From Caballeronia fortuita (lineage in GTDB: Bacteria; Pseudomonadota; Gammaproteobacteria; Burkholderiales; Burkholderiaceae), in NCBI RefSeq assembly GCF_001544835.2, contig NZ_FCNX02000024.1, forward strand, positions 29,109 through 93,108: DNA of 64,000 nucleotides, read 5' to 3'. Numbering within the stretch: the stretch's first letter is position 1; every line of letters starts with the position of its first letter. Under the pieces are notes generated by a model. It was not told the origin of the DNA. It did no database searches and saw nothing but the letters and a program-made list of their open reading frames with translations. The position numbers were made by a program, and so were the translations under genes. This document shows positions 1 to 8,580 of the stretch, in pieces.

Positions 1-108
1 GCTCGCATTCGATGCCGCACTCTCTCCGTCGGGCTGGCCGTCGTACTGACTGCCGGACCGTTTGACGGAATGACTGCCGATAGGCGTCGGGTGCTGCGGC
101 TCACTCAT
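1..108 (-). CDS. N-terminus of a probable RodZ-like helix-turn-helix protein (partial)
   Basis: Only the first 36 codons lie in the window; the gene runs off the left edge. The ATG at 108 follows a GAGG-type ribosome site (GAGGAATTTGGC). The visible residues (MSEPQHPTPIGSHS...) are polar and disordered-looking with no domain. The RodZ call is inference from position: in related Burkholderiaceae the ndk-rlmN block is followed by a RodZ/XRE-type membrane protein gene and then ispG-hisS. RodZ anchors MreB for rod shape. The sequence itself does not prove the identity. Confidence 0.45.
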   Translation of the reverse strand, partial: MSEPQHPTPIGSHSVKRSGSQYDGQPDGESAASNAS

Positions 109-132
109 GCCAAATTCCTCACATCGATTCTT

Positions 133-213
133 TTATAAAGCGCTGTCGCTGGGTTCGGTTTGAAAAACCACGCGAACGATACAACTCCGGCGCCATTGCA
201 AACCGCTTTATAA
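133..213. repeat. 10-bp inverted repeat in the rlmN-rodZ spacer
   Basis: TTATAAAGCG at 133-142 is matched by its exact reverse complement at 204-213, with 61 bases between. A second short inverted pair, CGGTTTG at 156-162 and CAAACCG at 199-205, overlaps the right arm. The element sits upstream of the start at 108. Either AT-rich arm could serve as a -10 region, so it may be a promoter or regulator site. Function is not known. Confidence 0.4.
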
Positions 214-290
214 CAAAATGTTCGGTTTTCGTGCCGCCCGGCGACGCTCGACGCGCTTCCTCGCTGCGGCCTTCTCCGTTAGAACGCCCA

Positions 291-1433
291 TCAGATCGGC
301 CGGACCTCGATCGTTTTGCCGCCTGCGCGGCTCATCCGTTCAGCCAGGCGCGTGCGATCCTGCACCGCGCCCGCGAGCTGACCGCAGGCGGCGTCGATAT
401 CGTCACCGCGCGTCTTGCGCACGGTGGTCACCACGCCCGCGTCGATGAGAACCTGCGCGAAACGCTTGATCTGCTCGTTCTTCGAACGCGTCAGGCCGGA
501 TTCCGGAAACGGGTTGAACGGAATGAGGTTGAACTTGCACGGCACGTCGCGCGTCACGGCAAGCAGTTCGTGCGCGTGCGCCTCGGTGTCGTTGACGCCG
601 TCGAGCATGCAATATTCGAACGTGATGAAGTCGCGCGGCGCGACTTTCAAATAACGCTGACACGCCGCCATCAATTCGCGCAGCGGGTACTTCTTGTTGA
701 GCGGCACGAGCATGTCGCGCAGCGGATCGTTCGGCGCGTGCAGCGATACGGCGAGCGCCACCGGCAGATCCGCGGCGAGGCGGTCCATCATCGGCACGAC
801 GCCGGACGTGGACAACGTCACGCGGCGGCGCGACAAGCCATATGCGTTGTCGTCGAGCATCAGGCGCATGGCCGGCACGACGGCATCGTAATTGAGCATC
901 GGCTCGCCCATGCCCATCATCACGACGTTCGTGACGACGCGCTCGCCCTTGCCCGGCCCGCCGACCTCGCGCCCAAGCGATTTGCGCAGCGCGAACTCCG
1001 CCATGCGCAACTGGCCGATGATCTCGCCTGTCGTCAGGTTGCGGGAAAAGCCCTGCTTGCCGGTGGAACAAAACCGGCAATTCACCGCGCAGCCCGCCTG
1101 CGACGATACGCACAGCGTGCCGCGCGTCTCTTCGGGGATGAATACGGTTTCGACCGCGTTGCCGTTGCCGACGTCGATCAGCCACTTGCGGGTGCCGTCG
1201 GCGGAAACGTGGTCGCTGATGATGTCGGGCATCGCCATATTGGCGCGGCCCTTGAGTTTTTCGCGCAGCGATTTCGCGAGATCCGTCATGCCGTCGAAGT
1301 CTTCGGCACCGTATTGATGGATCCAGCGTTGCAATTGCTTGGCGCGAAACGGCTTTTCGCCCAGGCTCGCGCAGTACGCGGTGAGCCCGGCGGCGTCGAG
1401 ATCGAGAAGATTGACGGTGGTGCTGCTCGTCAT
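291..1433 (-). CDS. rlmN: RlmN, dual-specificity 23S rRNA/tRNA adenine-C2 methyltransferase
   Basis: Radical-SAM enzyme that methylates C2 of A2503 in 23S rRNA and A37 of certain tRNAs, helping decoding fidelity. The 380-residue protein has the CX3CX2C cluster motif (Cys115, Cys119, Cys122 in GCAVNCRFC), the GMGEP motif typical of the family, and a C-terminal Cys in IDAACGQL that would form the protein-RNA intermediate. The start at 1433 (MTSSTTVNLLDLD) is chosen because the homologous N-terminus begins there. A start at 1448 is possible, and the longer open frame to 1571 has no family similarity. It lies downstream of ndk and is probably co-transcribed. Confidence 0.95.
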   Translation of the reverse strand: MTSSTTVNLLDLDAAGLTAYCASLGEKPFRAKQLQRWIHQYGAEDFDGMTDLAKSLREKLKGRANMAMPDIISDHVSADGTRKWLIDVGNGNAVETVFIPEETRGTLCVSSQAGCAVNCRFCSTGKQGFSRNLTTGEIIGQLRMAEFALRKSLGREVGGPGKGERVVTNVVMMGMGEPMLNYDAVVPAMRLMLDDNAYGLSRRRVTLSTSGVVPMMDRLAADLPVALAVSLHAPNDPLRDMLVPLNKKYPLRELMAACQRYLKVAPRDFITFEYCMLDGVNDTEAHAHELLAVTRDVPCKFNLIPFNPFPESGLTRSKNEQIKRFAQVLIDAGVVTTVRKTRGDDIDAACGQLAGAVQDRTRLAERMSRAGGKTIEVRPI

Positions 1434-1578
1434 GTCGAGATGTGCCATTTCAGGTTGCGAAGCCCGGAACATGGGTTGCCCGAGACCGTTCGCGCCGATT
1501 CTGCTTAATACGACTTCCAGTGCGTCGAGGCGCGATGCCGTGCTGACGATGCGGCCAGCACGGCGACACACGCAAGAA

Positions 1579-2004
1579 TTAACGCGAGTAGACGTTCACT
1601 TGCGGGAAGAAGAACGCAACTTCCTGCGCAGCCGTTTCCGGCGCGTCCGAACCGTGCACGGCATTGGCGTCGATGCTGTCGGCGAAGTCGGCGCGGATCG
1701 TGCCCTTGTCGGCCTTCTTCGGATCGGTCGCGCCCATCAGGTCGCGATTCTTCAGGATGGCGTTTTCGCCTTCCAGCACTTGAATCATCACCGGACCCGA
1801 GATCATGAATTCGACCAGATCCTTGAAGAACGGACGCGCGGCGTGCACGGCGTAAAACTTCTCGGCGTCGGCGCGCGACAGATGAACCATGCGCGACGCG
1901 ATGATCTTCAGACCCGCGTTCTCGAAACGGCTGTAGATCTGACCGATAACGTTCTTTGCCACTGCGTCCGGCTTGATAATCGACAGGGTGCGCTCGATCG
2001 CCAT
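1579..2004 (-). CDS. ndk: Nucleoside diphosphate kinase
   Basis: Transfers the gamma phosphate between nucleoside tri- and diphosphates through a phospho-histidine, balancing NTP and dNTP pools. The protein is 141 residues, the usual size. It begins MAIERTLSIIKPDAV and carries the active-site motif NAVHGSDA with the catalytic His. The ATG at 2004 is preceded by TTGGAG at a good distance. The frame could extend four codons to a TTG inside that ribosome site, so the ATG is preferred. A TACAAT box at 2052-2057 on this strand is a plausible -10 element. Confidence 0.97.
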   Translation of the reverse strand: MAIERTLSIIKPDAVAKNVIGQIYSRFENAGLKIIASRMVHLSRADAEKFYAVHAARPFFKDLVEFMISGPVMIQVLEGENAILKNRDLMGATDPKKADKGTIRADFADSIDANAVHGSDAPETAAQEVAFFFPQVNVYSR

Positions 2005-2339
2005 GAAAAACTCCAAAAAATGAACGGTTTACGAATTAAAACGAATCGACAATTGTAGCACGAAGCAAGGTATGATTGCGATTGAAACCTTACGACGCCG
2101 TAAGGATCAAACTCAGCGATGACTTGAACCTCCGGACTGCCGGATCAGCCATTCGGACTATTGAATTCGGCGCGCGCCGGGGCCATATTGGAGCAAACCG
2201 CCGCATTGCAACGGCATTTCGCGGGGCGAGCGGCAGCCAGGCGGTCCTAATATTGGTTTAAGTCGGCGCACCTTATCATTCGTATATGACGGATGTGGCG
2301 GGCAGACCAAACGACAGACAATTGAAGCAAGGAGAAACC
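2005..2339. other. Gene-free divergent spacer between ndk and the BAX-inhibitor-1 gene
   Basis: 335 bases with no convincing coding frame. It should hold the promoters for both divergent genes. I see TACAAT (reverse strand, 2052-2057) ahead of ndk without a good -35, and AT-rich sequence near 2250-2285 ahead of the plus-strand gene. No repeats or RNA structure stood out. Confidence 0.5.
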
Positions 2340-3038
2340 ATGAACGAATCACCCTACAGCTTTGGCCGTAATGGCAGCGTCACTTCGGTCGAGACGCGCA
2401 ACCGCGTGCTGCGCAACACTTACTGGCTGCTCGCGCTCTCGATGGTGCCGACGGTGCTCGGCGCGTGGGTCGGCGTCGCGACGGGCTTTTCGCTGTTCGC
2501 GGCCACGAGCCCGGCAATGAGCTTCATCGCGTTCCTCGCGATTGCATTCGGCTTCATGTTCGCCATCGAAAAGACCAAGAACAGCGGCATGGGCGTAGTC
2601 GTCCTACTCGGCTTCACGTTCTTCATGGGCCTGATGCTCTCGCGTCTTCTGAGCTTCATTCTCGGCTTTTCGAACGGACCGCAGCTCATCATGATGGCCT
2701 TCGGCGGCACGGGCGTGATCTTCGCGGCCATGGCGACCATTGCCACCGTCAGCAAGCGTGATTTTTCGGGCCTGGGCAAGTTCCTGTTCATGGGCGTGAT
2801 CGTCATCCTGCTGGCGGCGTTCGCGAACATCTTCCTGCAATTGCCCGCGCTGATGATGACGATCTCCGTGCTCGCCATCGTGATCTTCTCGGCGTACATG
2901 TTGTTCGACGTGCAGCGCGTGGTGAACGGCGGCGAGACGAACTACATCAGCGCAACGCTCGCGATCTACCTCGACCTGTACAACGTGTTCACGAACCTCC
3001 TGGCGCTGCTCGGCATTTTCGGCGGCAACCGCAACTAA
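2340..3038 (+). CDS. BAX inhibitor-1 / YccA-family integral membrane protein
   Basis: A 232-residue protein with about seven hydrophobic segments and the Bax1-I family sequence pattern, including the C-terminal FDVQRVVNGGETNYI...LDLYNVFTNLLALLGI stretch with conserved acidic residues. Bacterial members such as YccA and YbhL are inner-membrane proteins. YccA is a modulator of the FtsH protease, and other members act as pH-sensitive calcium leak channels; which role applies here cannot be told. The ATG at 2340 follows AAGGAGAAACC, which fixes the start although the frame opens earlier at 2286. A terminator follows. Confidence 0.85.
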   Translation: MNESPYSFGRNGSVTSVETRNRVLRNTYWLLALSMVPTVLGAWVGVATGFSLFAATSPAMSFIAFLAIAFGFMFAIEKTKNSGMGVVVLLGFTFFMGLMLSRLLSFILGFSNGPQLIMMAFGGTGVIFAAMATIATVSKRDFSGLGKFLFMGVIVILLAAFANIFLQLPALMMTISVLAIVIFSAYMLFDVQRVVNGGETNYISATLAIYLDLYNVFTNLLALLGIFGGNRN

Positions 3039-3061
3039 GCCAGATGAACGCGGCAGAAACG

Positions 3062-3090
3062 AAAAACCGGCCTTCGGGCCGGTTTTTTTA
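3062..3090 (+). terminator. Rho-independent terminator after the BAX-inhibitor-1 gene
   Basis: The stem CCGGCC-TTCG-GGCCGG (3067-3082) has a UUCG-type tetraloop and is followed by a run of seven T. A-rich sequence precedes it, so it may also stop transcription coming from rlmD only weakly, since rlmD reads away from it to the left end of its own gene at 3124. Confidence 0.85.
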
Positions 3091-3123
3091 CGCCTGCGCG
3101 CGGCGTCGTGGCCGCAGCGGAGC

Positions 3124-4539
3124 TCAGTCGCGCTCGAATAGTGCAATCGATTCGACGTGCGACGTATGCGGGAACATGTTCACGACGCCTGCGCCCTTCA
3201 TCCGGTATCCCGCTTCGTGCACCAGAAGGCCCGCATCGCGCGCGAGCGTCGCCGGATTGCACGACACATAGACGATGCGTTTAGGCAACGGCCCGTCGCC
3301 GCTCTGCGCGATGTCCGCGAGCGCCTTCGACACGGCGAGCGCGCCTTCGCGCGGCGGATCGATGAGAAATTTGTCGAAATGCCCGAGCGCGCGCAGATCG
3401 TCGGCGGTGACTTCGAACAGATTGCGGCACGCGAACGACGTATGTCCGTCGACGCCGTTCGCCTTCACATTCTCGAGCGCACGCGCCGTCAGTGCCTCGC
3501 TGCCTTCGATCCCGACAACTTCCCGCGACACGCGCGCGAGCGGCAGCGTGAAGTTGCCGATACCGCAAAAGAGGTCGAGCACGCGATCCGACTTCTCTGG
3601 CGCGAGCAGGCTCAACGCGCGGCTCACCAGCACGCGATTGATCTGGTGATTCACTTGCGTGAAATCGGTCGGCTTGAACGGCATGCGGATATCGAATTCC
3701 GGCAGCGTGTAAGCCAGTTCGCTATCGAGCGGATAAAACTGGTAGACGGTGTCCGGGCCTTTCGGCTGGAGCCACCACTGAACGCCGTGCTCGTCGGCGA
3801 ACGTGCGCAGCAGCGCTTCGTCGGCTTCGGTCAGCGGCTCCAGAATGCGCAACACGAGCGCCGTCACGTCCGATCCGACCGCAAGCTCGATCTGCGGCAT
3901 ACGATCGCGAATCGACAGCCCCGCCACCAGATGACGCAGCGGCACAAGCATCGCGGAAACGTGCGGCGGCAGCACTTCGCAGCTCGTCATGTCGGCGACA
4001 TAGCTGCTCTTTCTTTCGTGAAAGCCGACCAGCACGCCGCCCTTCTTCTCGACGTGCCGCACGGTCAGGCGCGCGCGATAGCGGTAGCCCCACGACGGTC
4101 CGTGGATCGGCCGGAACATGACTTCGGCGCGCAGCTTCGACAGATGTTGCAGATTGTCTTCGAGCACGCGCTGCTTCACGGCGATCTGCGCGCGCACGTC
4201 GAGATGCTGCATCGAGCAACCGCCGCAGGTGCCGAAGAACTGGCACTTCGGCTTCGCGCGGATCACGCTCTCGCGCAGCACGCGCACCACTTGCGCCTGC
4301 TCGAAACTGGGCTTCTTGCGATAGCTCGAATAGCTCACTCGTTCGCCCGGCAGCGCGCCCTCGACGAAGATGACCTTGCCCGGCTCGCCGTCTTCGTTGA
4401 CCGTGCGGCCGACGCCGCGCGCTTCCATATCGAGCGACTCGATTTCGAGTTCGGGCGCGACGAAGTTCGGATCGGGCGTGACGGATTTGGCCGGCGCGGC
4501 GCGGCGGCGATGCTGGTTTTTTCGAGCGGCTTCGGACAC
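3124..4539 (-). CDS. rlmD: RlmD, 23S rRNA (uracil-1939-C5)-methyltransferase
   Basis: SAM-dependent enzyme making m5U1939 in 23S rRNA. The 471-residue protein has an N-terminal TRAM-like RNA-binding domain (about 25-85), the Fe-S cluster cysteines Cys99, Cys105 and Cys108 (CQFFGTCGGC) with the fourth expected near TSCEVLPP, the SAM-binding motif DLFCGIGNFTLPLA, and the catalytic YVSCNPATLARD. The start is GTG at 4539 with AGGAAG upstream. The first 20 residues are basic and probably contact RNA. The neighbouring exonuclease gene reads in the same direction. Confidence 0.95.
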   Translation of the reverse strand: MSEAARKNQHRRRAAPAKSVTPDPNFVAPELEIESLDMEARGVGRTVNEDGEPGKVIFVEGALPGERVSYSSYRKKPSFEQAQVVRVLRESVIRAKPKCQFFGTCGGCSMQHLDVRAQIAVKQRVLEDNLQHLSKLRAEVMFRPIHGPSWGYRYRARLTVRHVEKKGGVLVGFHERKSSYVADMTSCEVLPPHVSAMLVPLRHLVAGLSIRDRMPQIELAVGSDVTALVLRILEPLTEADEALLRTFADEHGVQWWLQPKGPDTVYQFYPLDSELAYTLPEFDIRMPFKPTDFTQVNHQINRVLVSRALSLLAPEKSDRVLDLFCGIGNFTLPLARVSREVVGIEGSEALTARALENVKANGVDGHTSFACRNLFEVTADDLRALGHFDKFLIDPPREGALAVSKALADIAQSGDGPLPKRIVYVSCNPATLARDAGLLVHEAGYRMKGAGVVNMFPHTSHVESIALFERD

Positions 4540-4598
4540 CTGCGTACTTCCTGCTGATCGTTAAGGCAAAGGCGAGATTGTAGACGAACGTTACGCGC

Positions 4599-5375
4599 TC
4601 ATTCGGCGAACGCCGCCAGATATTCCGCCCAGTGCGGCGAAGTCTCCTGCGCGAGCGCGTTTTTCACGAAGCTGATTTCGTCCGTGTACTCGCCGGGCGT
4701 AAAGCCGCCGCGCATCATCTGAAAGCGGCAGTACATCAGATACGTGTTGACGACATCGGTCTCGCAATAGTTGCGGATTTCGTCGATATGGCCGTCGCAA
4801 TATGCGTCCCAGACCTTGCCGCCGTCCATGCCGAGCTTGCCGGGAAAGCCGCATAGTTTCGCGAGCGCATCGAGCGGCGCATTCGCGCGCGCCTGATACA
4901 TCGCGAGCACGTCCATCAGGTCGATGTGCCGCATGTGATAGCGGCTGATGTAGTTGTTGAACTTGAACTCGCGGTCGTCCTGACCGAGATCCCAATAGCG
5001 CGGCGCGGCGATGCCGTGAACCAGCGCACGATAATGGAGCACGGGCAGATCGAAGCCGCCGCCGTTCCACGACACGAGTTGCGGCGTGTACTTTTCGATC
5101 ACGCGATAGAACGACTGAATGAGCGCGGCCTCGCCGTCGGCCGCCGTGCCGAGCGAGCGCACGCGAAAGCCGCTGTTGTCGCGGAACACGCAGGAAATCG
5201 CCGCGACGCGCTGCAAGTGATGCGGCAGAAAGTCATTGCCGACGCGCTCGCGGCGCGCTTCGAACGCATGTTCGGCGACCTCGCGGTCGGAGAGATCGTC
5301 GGGCAAATCTTCGAGACGGCGAATGCCGTCGACATCGGGGATGGTCTCGATGTCGAAAACGAGAATCGGTGTCAT
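4599..5375 (-). CDS. 3'-5' exonuclease related to the PolB proofreading domain
   Basis: A 258-residue stand-alone DEDD-type exonuclease. Motif I is FDIET (Asp8, Glu10), motif II is in the region around SWNGGGFDLPVL, and motif III lies in the C-terminal half (RNYCETDVVNTYLMY, with the catalytic Asp in CETDV). The family is found widely in proteobacteria and is annotated as a predicted PolB-like 3'-5' exonuclease, with no settled physiological role. The frame stays open through rpoS on this strand, but the ATG at 5375 with AGGA upstream begins the family homology. It lies 47 bases downstream of rpoS. Confidence 0.85.
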   Translation of the reverse strand: MTPILVFDIETIPDVDGIRRLEDLPDDLSDREVAEHAFEARRERVGNDFLPHHLQRVAAISCVFRDNSGFRVRSLGTAADGEAALIQSFYRVIEKYTPQLVSWNGGGFDLPVLHYRALVHGIAAPRYWDLGQDDREFKFNNYISRYHMRHIDLMDVLAMYQARANAPLDALAKLCGFPGKLGMDGGKVWDAYCDGHIDEIRNYCETDVVNTYLMYCRFQMMRGGFTPGEYTDEISFVKNALAQETSPHWAEYLAAFAE

Positions 5376-5422
5376 TGAATCCTGGAGCGCGACGCCTTTC
5401 GTCGAGAGGCGCCGCCAAAGCG

Positions 5423-6520
5423 TTAAAGCACGGCGTCCTTGCGAACGCCGTTGGATGCGAAAAAGCGCTTGAGCCGCACGAGCGCCTCTTGCTGGATCTG
5501 GCGCACACGTTCGCGCGTGAGGCCCATTTCGTCGGCGAGCTCTTCGAGCGTCGCGGGCTCGATATGGTTCAGCCCGAAACGCCGTTCGATCACGTGCCGG
5601 TGCTTGTCGGACAGGCGCGAGAGCCACAGCCGCGTCAGCGATTCGAGTTCGCGATGCTGCACTTCCGCGTCGGGCGACTGGCTCTGGTCGTCCGACAGCA
5701 GATCGAGCAGGCTGCTGCCCGGATCGAGATCGAGCGGCGCGTCGAGCGAAGCCGTGTGCTCGTTGAGCGCGAGGATATCGGTGACTTCCTCGGGCGTCTT
5801 GCCGGTGAGATACGCGATATCGTCGATGCTCGCGTCGCGGCGCTCGGGCGCGACGCTGTCGTTCGAATTGGCGGAATTTTTTTCCAGATGACGCTTCGCG
5901 CGGAGCACCTGATTGAGCTCGCGGATCACGTGCACCGGCAGACGCACCGTGCGCGCCTGATTCATGATCGCGCGCTCGATGCTCTGGCGGATCCACCAGG
6001 TGGCGTACGTCGAGAAACGAAAACCGCGCGTCGGATCGAATTTTTCGATCGCGTGCATGAGGCCGAGATTGCCTTCCTCGATCAGATCGAGCAGCGGCAC
6101 GCCGCGATTGAGATAACCCTTCGCGATACTGACGACGAGCCGCAGATTGCGCTCGATCATGACCTGCCGCGCCTCGAATTCGCCCGCCTTCGCGAGCCGC
6201 GAATAGCGTTGCTCTTCCTCGACGGTAAGCAGAGGCTTCACGCTGATGCGGTTCAGGTAATGCTGAATGGTGTCGGCCGTGAGTTCGGCCTGCAGGAGCG
6301 AGCGGAAATCGTCGGCGTCCGGCGCGGCTTCCCGCTCGCCTTCGCCGGATTCCTCGCTGTTCTTTCCGCGGCTGCCACCCTCTTCCTCTGAGTCGACATC
6401 GACGTCTACGTTGTCGATGTCCTCATCCTGGGTCGAAGCACCGTCTTCCACCGACACTTGCAAAGGTCGGCTGATCGTCTCAGTCTCGGCTTGCGGGGAG
6501 CGGCGCTTCGTTTTTGGCAT
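5423..6520 (-). CDS. rpoS: RNA polymerase sigma factor RpoS
   Basis: General stress and stationary-phase sigma factor. The 365-residue protein has an acidic, disordered N-terminus (about 1-70), region 1.2, region 2 (GNLGLMHAIEKFDPTRGFRFSTYATWWIRQ contains 2.3-2.4), region 3, and a C-terminal helix-turn-helix (LEELADEMGLTRERVRQIQQ) for the -35 element. The acidic extension, with runs of Asp and Glu, makes it longer than the 330-residue E. coli protein. It lies directly downstream of nlpD, the classical arrangement in which the main rpoS promoter is inside nlpD. Confidence 0.96.
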   Translation of the reverse strand: MPKTKRRSPQAETETISRPLQVSVEDGASTQDEDIDNVDVDVDSEEEGGSRGKNSEESGEGEREAAPDADDFRSLLQAELTADTIQHYLNRISVKPLLTVEEEQRYSRLAKAGEFEARQVMIERNLRLVVSIAKGYLNRGVPLLDLIEEGNLGLMHAIEKFDPTRGFRFSTYATWWIRQSIERAIMNQARTVRLPVHVIRELNQVLRAKRHLEKNSANSNDSVAPERRDASIDDIAYLTGKTPEEVTDILALNEHTASLDAPLDLDPGSSLLDLLSDDQSQSPDAEVQHRELESLTRLWLSRLSDKHRHVIERRFGLNHIEPATLEELADEMGLTRERVRQIQQEALVRLKRFFASNGVRKDAVL

Positions 6521-6532
6521 GATGGTTTCGCT

Positions 6533-7507
6533 TTATTGCGGCGGCAAATACTTCAGTGGGTCAACAGGTTTTCCCTGCCGGCGAACTTCGAAATGCAACA
6601 TCACGCGGTCCGAATCGCTGTTCCCCATCTCAGCGATCTTCTGCCCTTTAGTCACCGCGTCTCCCTCTTTTACCATCAAAGCACGGTTATGTGCATACGC
6701 AGTCAGAAAAGTCGCGTCGTGTTTGATGATAATGAGATTGCCGTAGCCGCGCAGCCCATTTCCGGAGTAAACCACTCGGCCATCCGCTGACGCGTTGACC
6801 GCATCTCCCGCCGCACCGCCAATATTCAAGCCCTTGTTTTTCGCGTCGTCGAACGTGCCGATGATCGGACCGCGCGCCGGCCAGATGAACGCCGGCTGAC
6901 CGCTCGGCGCCGTCGCGTTCGCGTCCGCGCCGGGCACGCCCGCCGCACCGGGAACGCCCGGCGCCGACGCCATGCCAGCTGCCGCGCCCGCCGTTCCCGG
7001 CGTCGCGCCCATGCCTGAATTCGCACCGTAATACGGCGGCTGCGCGGTCGCGCCCGGTTGCGGGTTCGCGTAAGCGTTCGCGCCATTCAACGGTTGCGTC
7101 TGCACGCCGCCACCGACGATCGGCGCGGTCGCCACGCCAGGCGTCGCCGCCGCGACGTTCGCGCCCGGAGGCGCCACGCGCATCAACTGGCCGACTTCGA
7201 TCTGGTTCGGGTTGGTCAGGTTGTTCCACGCCGCGATGTCGTGATAATTCTGACCGTTTTCGAGGGCGATCCGATATAGGGTGTCGCCCGGCTTCACACG
7301 GTAATAGCCCGGCGGCGGCGGGCCGTTGTCGGGCGTCTGCGCCGCCGTCGTGCTGAGGGGCGCGCCCGTTCTGTCGACGACCGGGGCCATGTCCATGCGC
7401 GTCGAACACGCCGCCAGCGCCGATAACGCAAGCACGCACACGCCGCGCTGCGCCGCGCTCAAGGCTTGGTCCGCACTTCCTACTCGCAAAGCACGCAGGA
7501 TACTCAT
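6533..7507 (-). CDS. nlpD: NlpD-type lipoprotein, LysM and degenerate LytM domains
   Basis: Outer-membrane lipoprotein that activates the division amidase AmiC. The 324-residue protein has a signal peptide with lipobox LAAC (Cys34), a LysM domain (YYRVKPGDTLYRIA...), an Ala/Gly/Pro-rich linker of about 110 residues, and a C-terminal M23/LytM domain (GRVVYSGNGLRGYGNLIIIKH...YAHN...LHFEVRRQGK). The zinc ligand motif is replaced (LNIGG), as in other NlpD proteins, so it should be an activator rather than an enzyme. The start at 7507 (MSILRALRVG) fits the signal peptide. It sits between pcm and rpoS. Confidence 0.92.
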   Translation of the reverse strand: MSILRALRVGSADQALSAAQRGVCVLALSALAACSTRMDMAPVVDRTGAPLSTTAAQTPDNGPPPPGYYRVKPGDTLYRIALENGQNYHDIAAWNNLTNPNQIEVGQLMRVAPPGANVAAATPGVATAPIVGGGVQTQPLNGANAYANPQPGATAQPPYYGANSGMGATPGTAGAAAGMASAPGVPGAAGVPGADANATAPSGQPAFIWPARGPIIGTFDDAKNKGLNIGGAAGDAVNASADGRVVYSGNGLRGYGNLIIIKHDATFLTAYAHNRALMVKEGDAVTKGQKIAEMGNSDSDRVMLHFEVRRQGKPVDPLKYLPPQ

Positions 7508-7512
7508 CGGTG

Positions 7513-8580
7513 TCAAATCACTCCAGATTTTAAGGGTACAAAGAAAACGCGATCGAGCTGCTCTTCCCGCCATTGACTCGCCGATACGCGCGTGACAAGC
7601 GTCAGCACCTGCGACTGCGCGGCCTGCGATCCGACCGGCGCGACGAGCCTGCCGCCCACCGCCAGTTGATCGAGCAAGGCTTGCGGCACGTCGAGGCCCG
7701 CGCACGCGATCACGATCGCGTCGAACGGCGCGGCTGCCGGCAAGCCAAGGCGGCCATCGCCGTAATGCAGCCTGATGTTCGGCACACGCAACGGCCGAAG
7801 GTTGAGCTTCGCGCGCTCCGAGAGCGGACGCACGCGTTCGATCGAATAAACCTCAGTGGCGACCTGCGACAGCACCGCCGCCTGATAGCCACAGCCGGTG
7901 CCGATCTCCAGCACCTTGTTCAACGCGCGCCCCGTCGCGACCAGTTCGATCATGCGCGCGACGACCGACGGCTTCGAGATGGTCTGGTGATGGCCGATCG
8001 GCAGCGCGGCGTCTTCATACGCCTGCGCCGCGAGCCCCGGATCGACGAACATGTGGCGCGGCACGACCGACATTGCGTTCAGCACGCGCGGATCGGTCAC
8101 GCCGTTCGAGCGCAGCCGTTCGACCATGCGCTCACGCACCCGTTCCGACGTGAGCGTCTGCGTGCTTGCCAGCGCGACGTTGGGCGCGCCTTTCCTGGTC
8201 GCGGTCGCGGCGGCGTTCGCATCGCGCTCGGCGGGACGCGTGGCCGTGCGCAGCGCATGCGACGCATGATGTGCCGGCGCCGCGCTCTTGCCTGCACCCG
8301 GAACCGGTTTCGCCACGCCAATGGCCGGCTTCGCGACAGGACGCGCGGGAAACACGGACGAAGCCGGCTTTGCGGATGCCGCCGCCGTCGCGGGATTTTT
8401 CATCGGCACGCTCGCCGCGCGCGACGAACCCGGTTTGACCGGCGCCGCCGCCGCAGGCTTCACGGCCGAAACGGCGGCCTGCTTGCCGCGCGTGTCTTGC
8501 CCGCGCGCCGCGGGCTTGCGCGGCTCGCGAACCAGATCCGCGAGCGCCAGCGGAAAGCGCTTGGCGCGCTCGTCGCTCAT
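7513..8580 (-). CDS. pcm: Protein-L-isoaspartate O-methyltransferase with long N-terminal extension
   Basis: Repairs isoaspartyl residues in damaged proteins with SAM. The catalytic part is the C-terminal 210 residues: LTSERVRERMVERLRSNGV, the substrate-binding DAALPIGHHQTISKP, and SAM motif I VLEIGTGCGYQAAVLSQ. The first 150 residues are an unusual low-complexity Ala/Pro/Lys/Ser region with no domain; the whole is 355 residues against about 210 for E. coli Pcm. The ATG at 8580 overlaps the surE stop codon as ATGA, so the two are translationally coupled. Gene order surE-pcm-nlpD-rpoS is conserved. Confidence 0.94.
   Translation of the reverse strand: MSDERAKRFPLALADLVREPRKPAARGQDTRGKQAAVSAVKPAAAAPVKPGSSRAASVPMKNPATAAASAKPASSVFPARPVAKPAIGVAKPVPGAGKSAAPAHHASHALRTATRPAERDANAAATATRKGAPNVALASTQTLTSERVRERMVERLRSNGVTDPRVLNAMSVVPRHMFVDPGLAAQAYEDAALPIGHHQTISKPSVVARMIELVATGRALNKVLEIGTGCGYQAAVLSQVATEVYSIERVRPLSERAKLNLRPLRVPNIRLHYGDGRLGLPAAAPFDAIVIACAGLDVPQALLDQLAVGGRLVAPVGSQAAQSQVLTLVTRVSASQWREEQLDRVFFVPLKSGVI

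Noticed and set aside
4599..5996. PolB-type exonuclease read as a 465-residue protein extending into rpoS
   Set aside because: The extra N-terminal part is the out-of-frame shadow of rpoS. The homology starts at the ATG at 5375.
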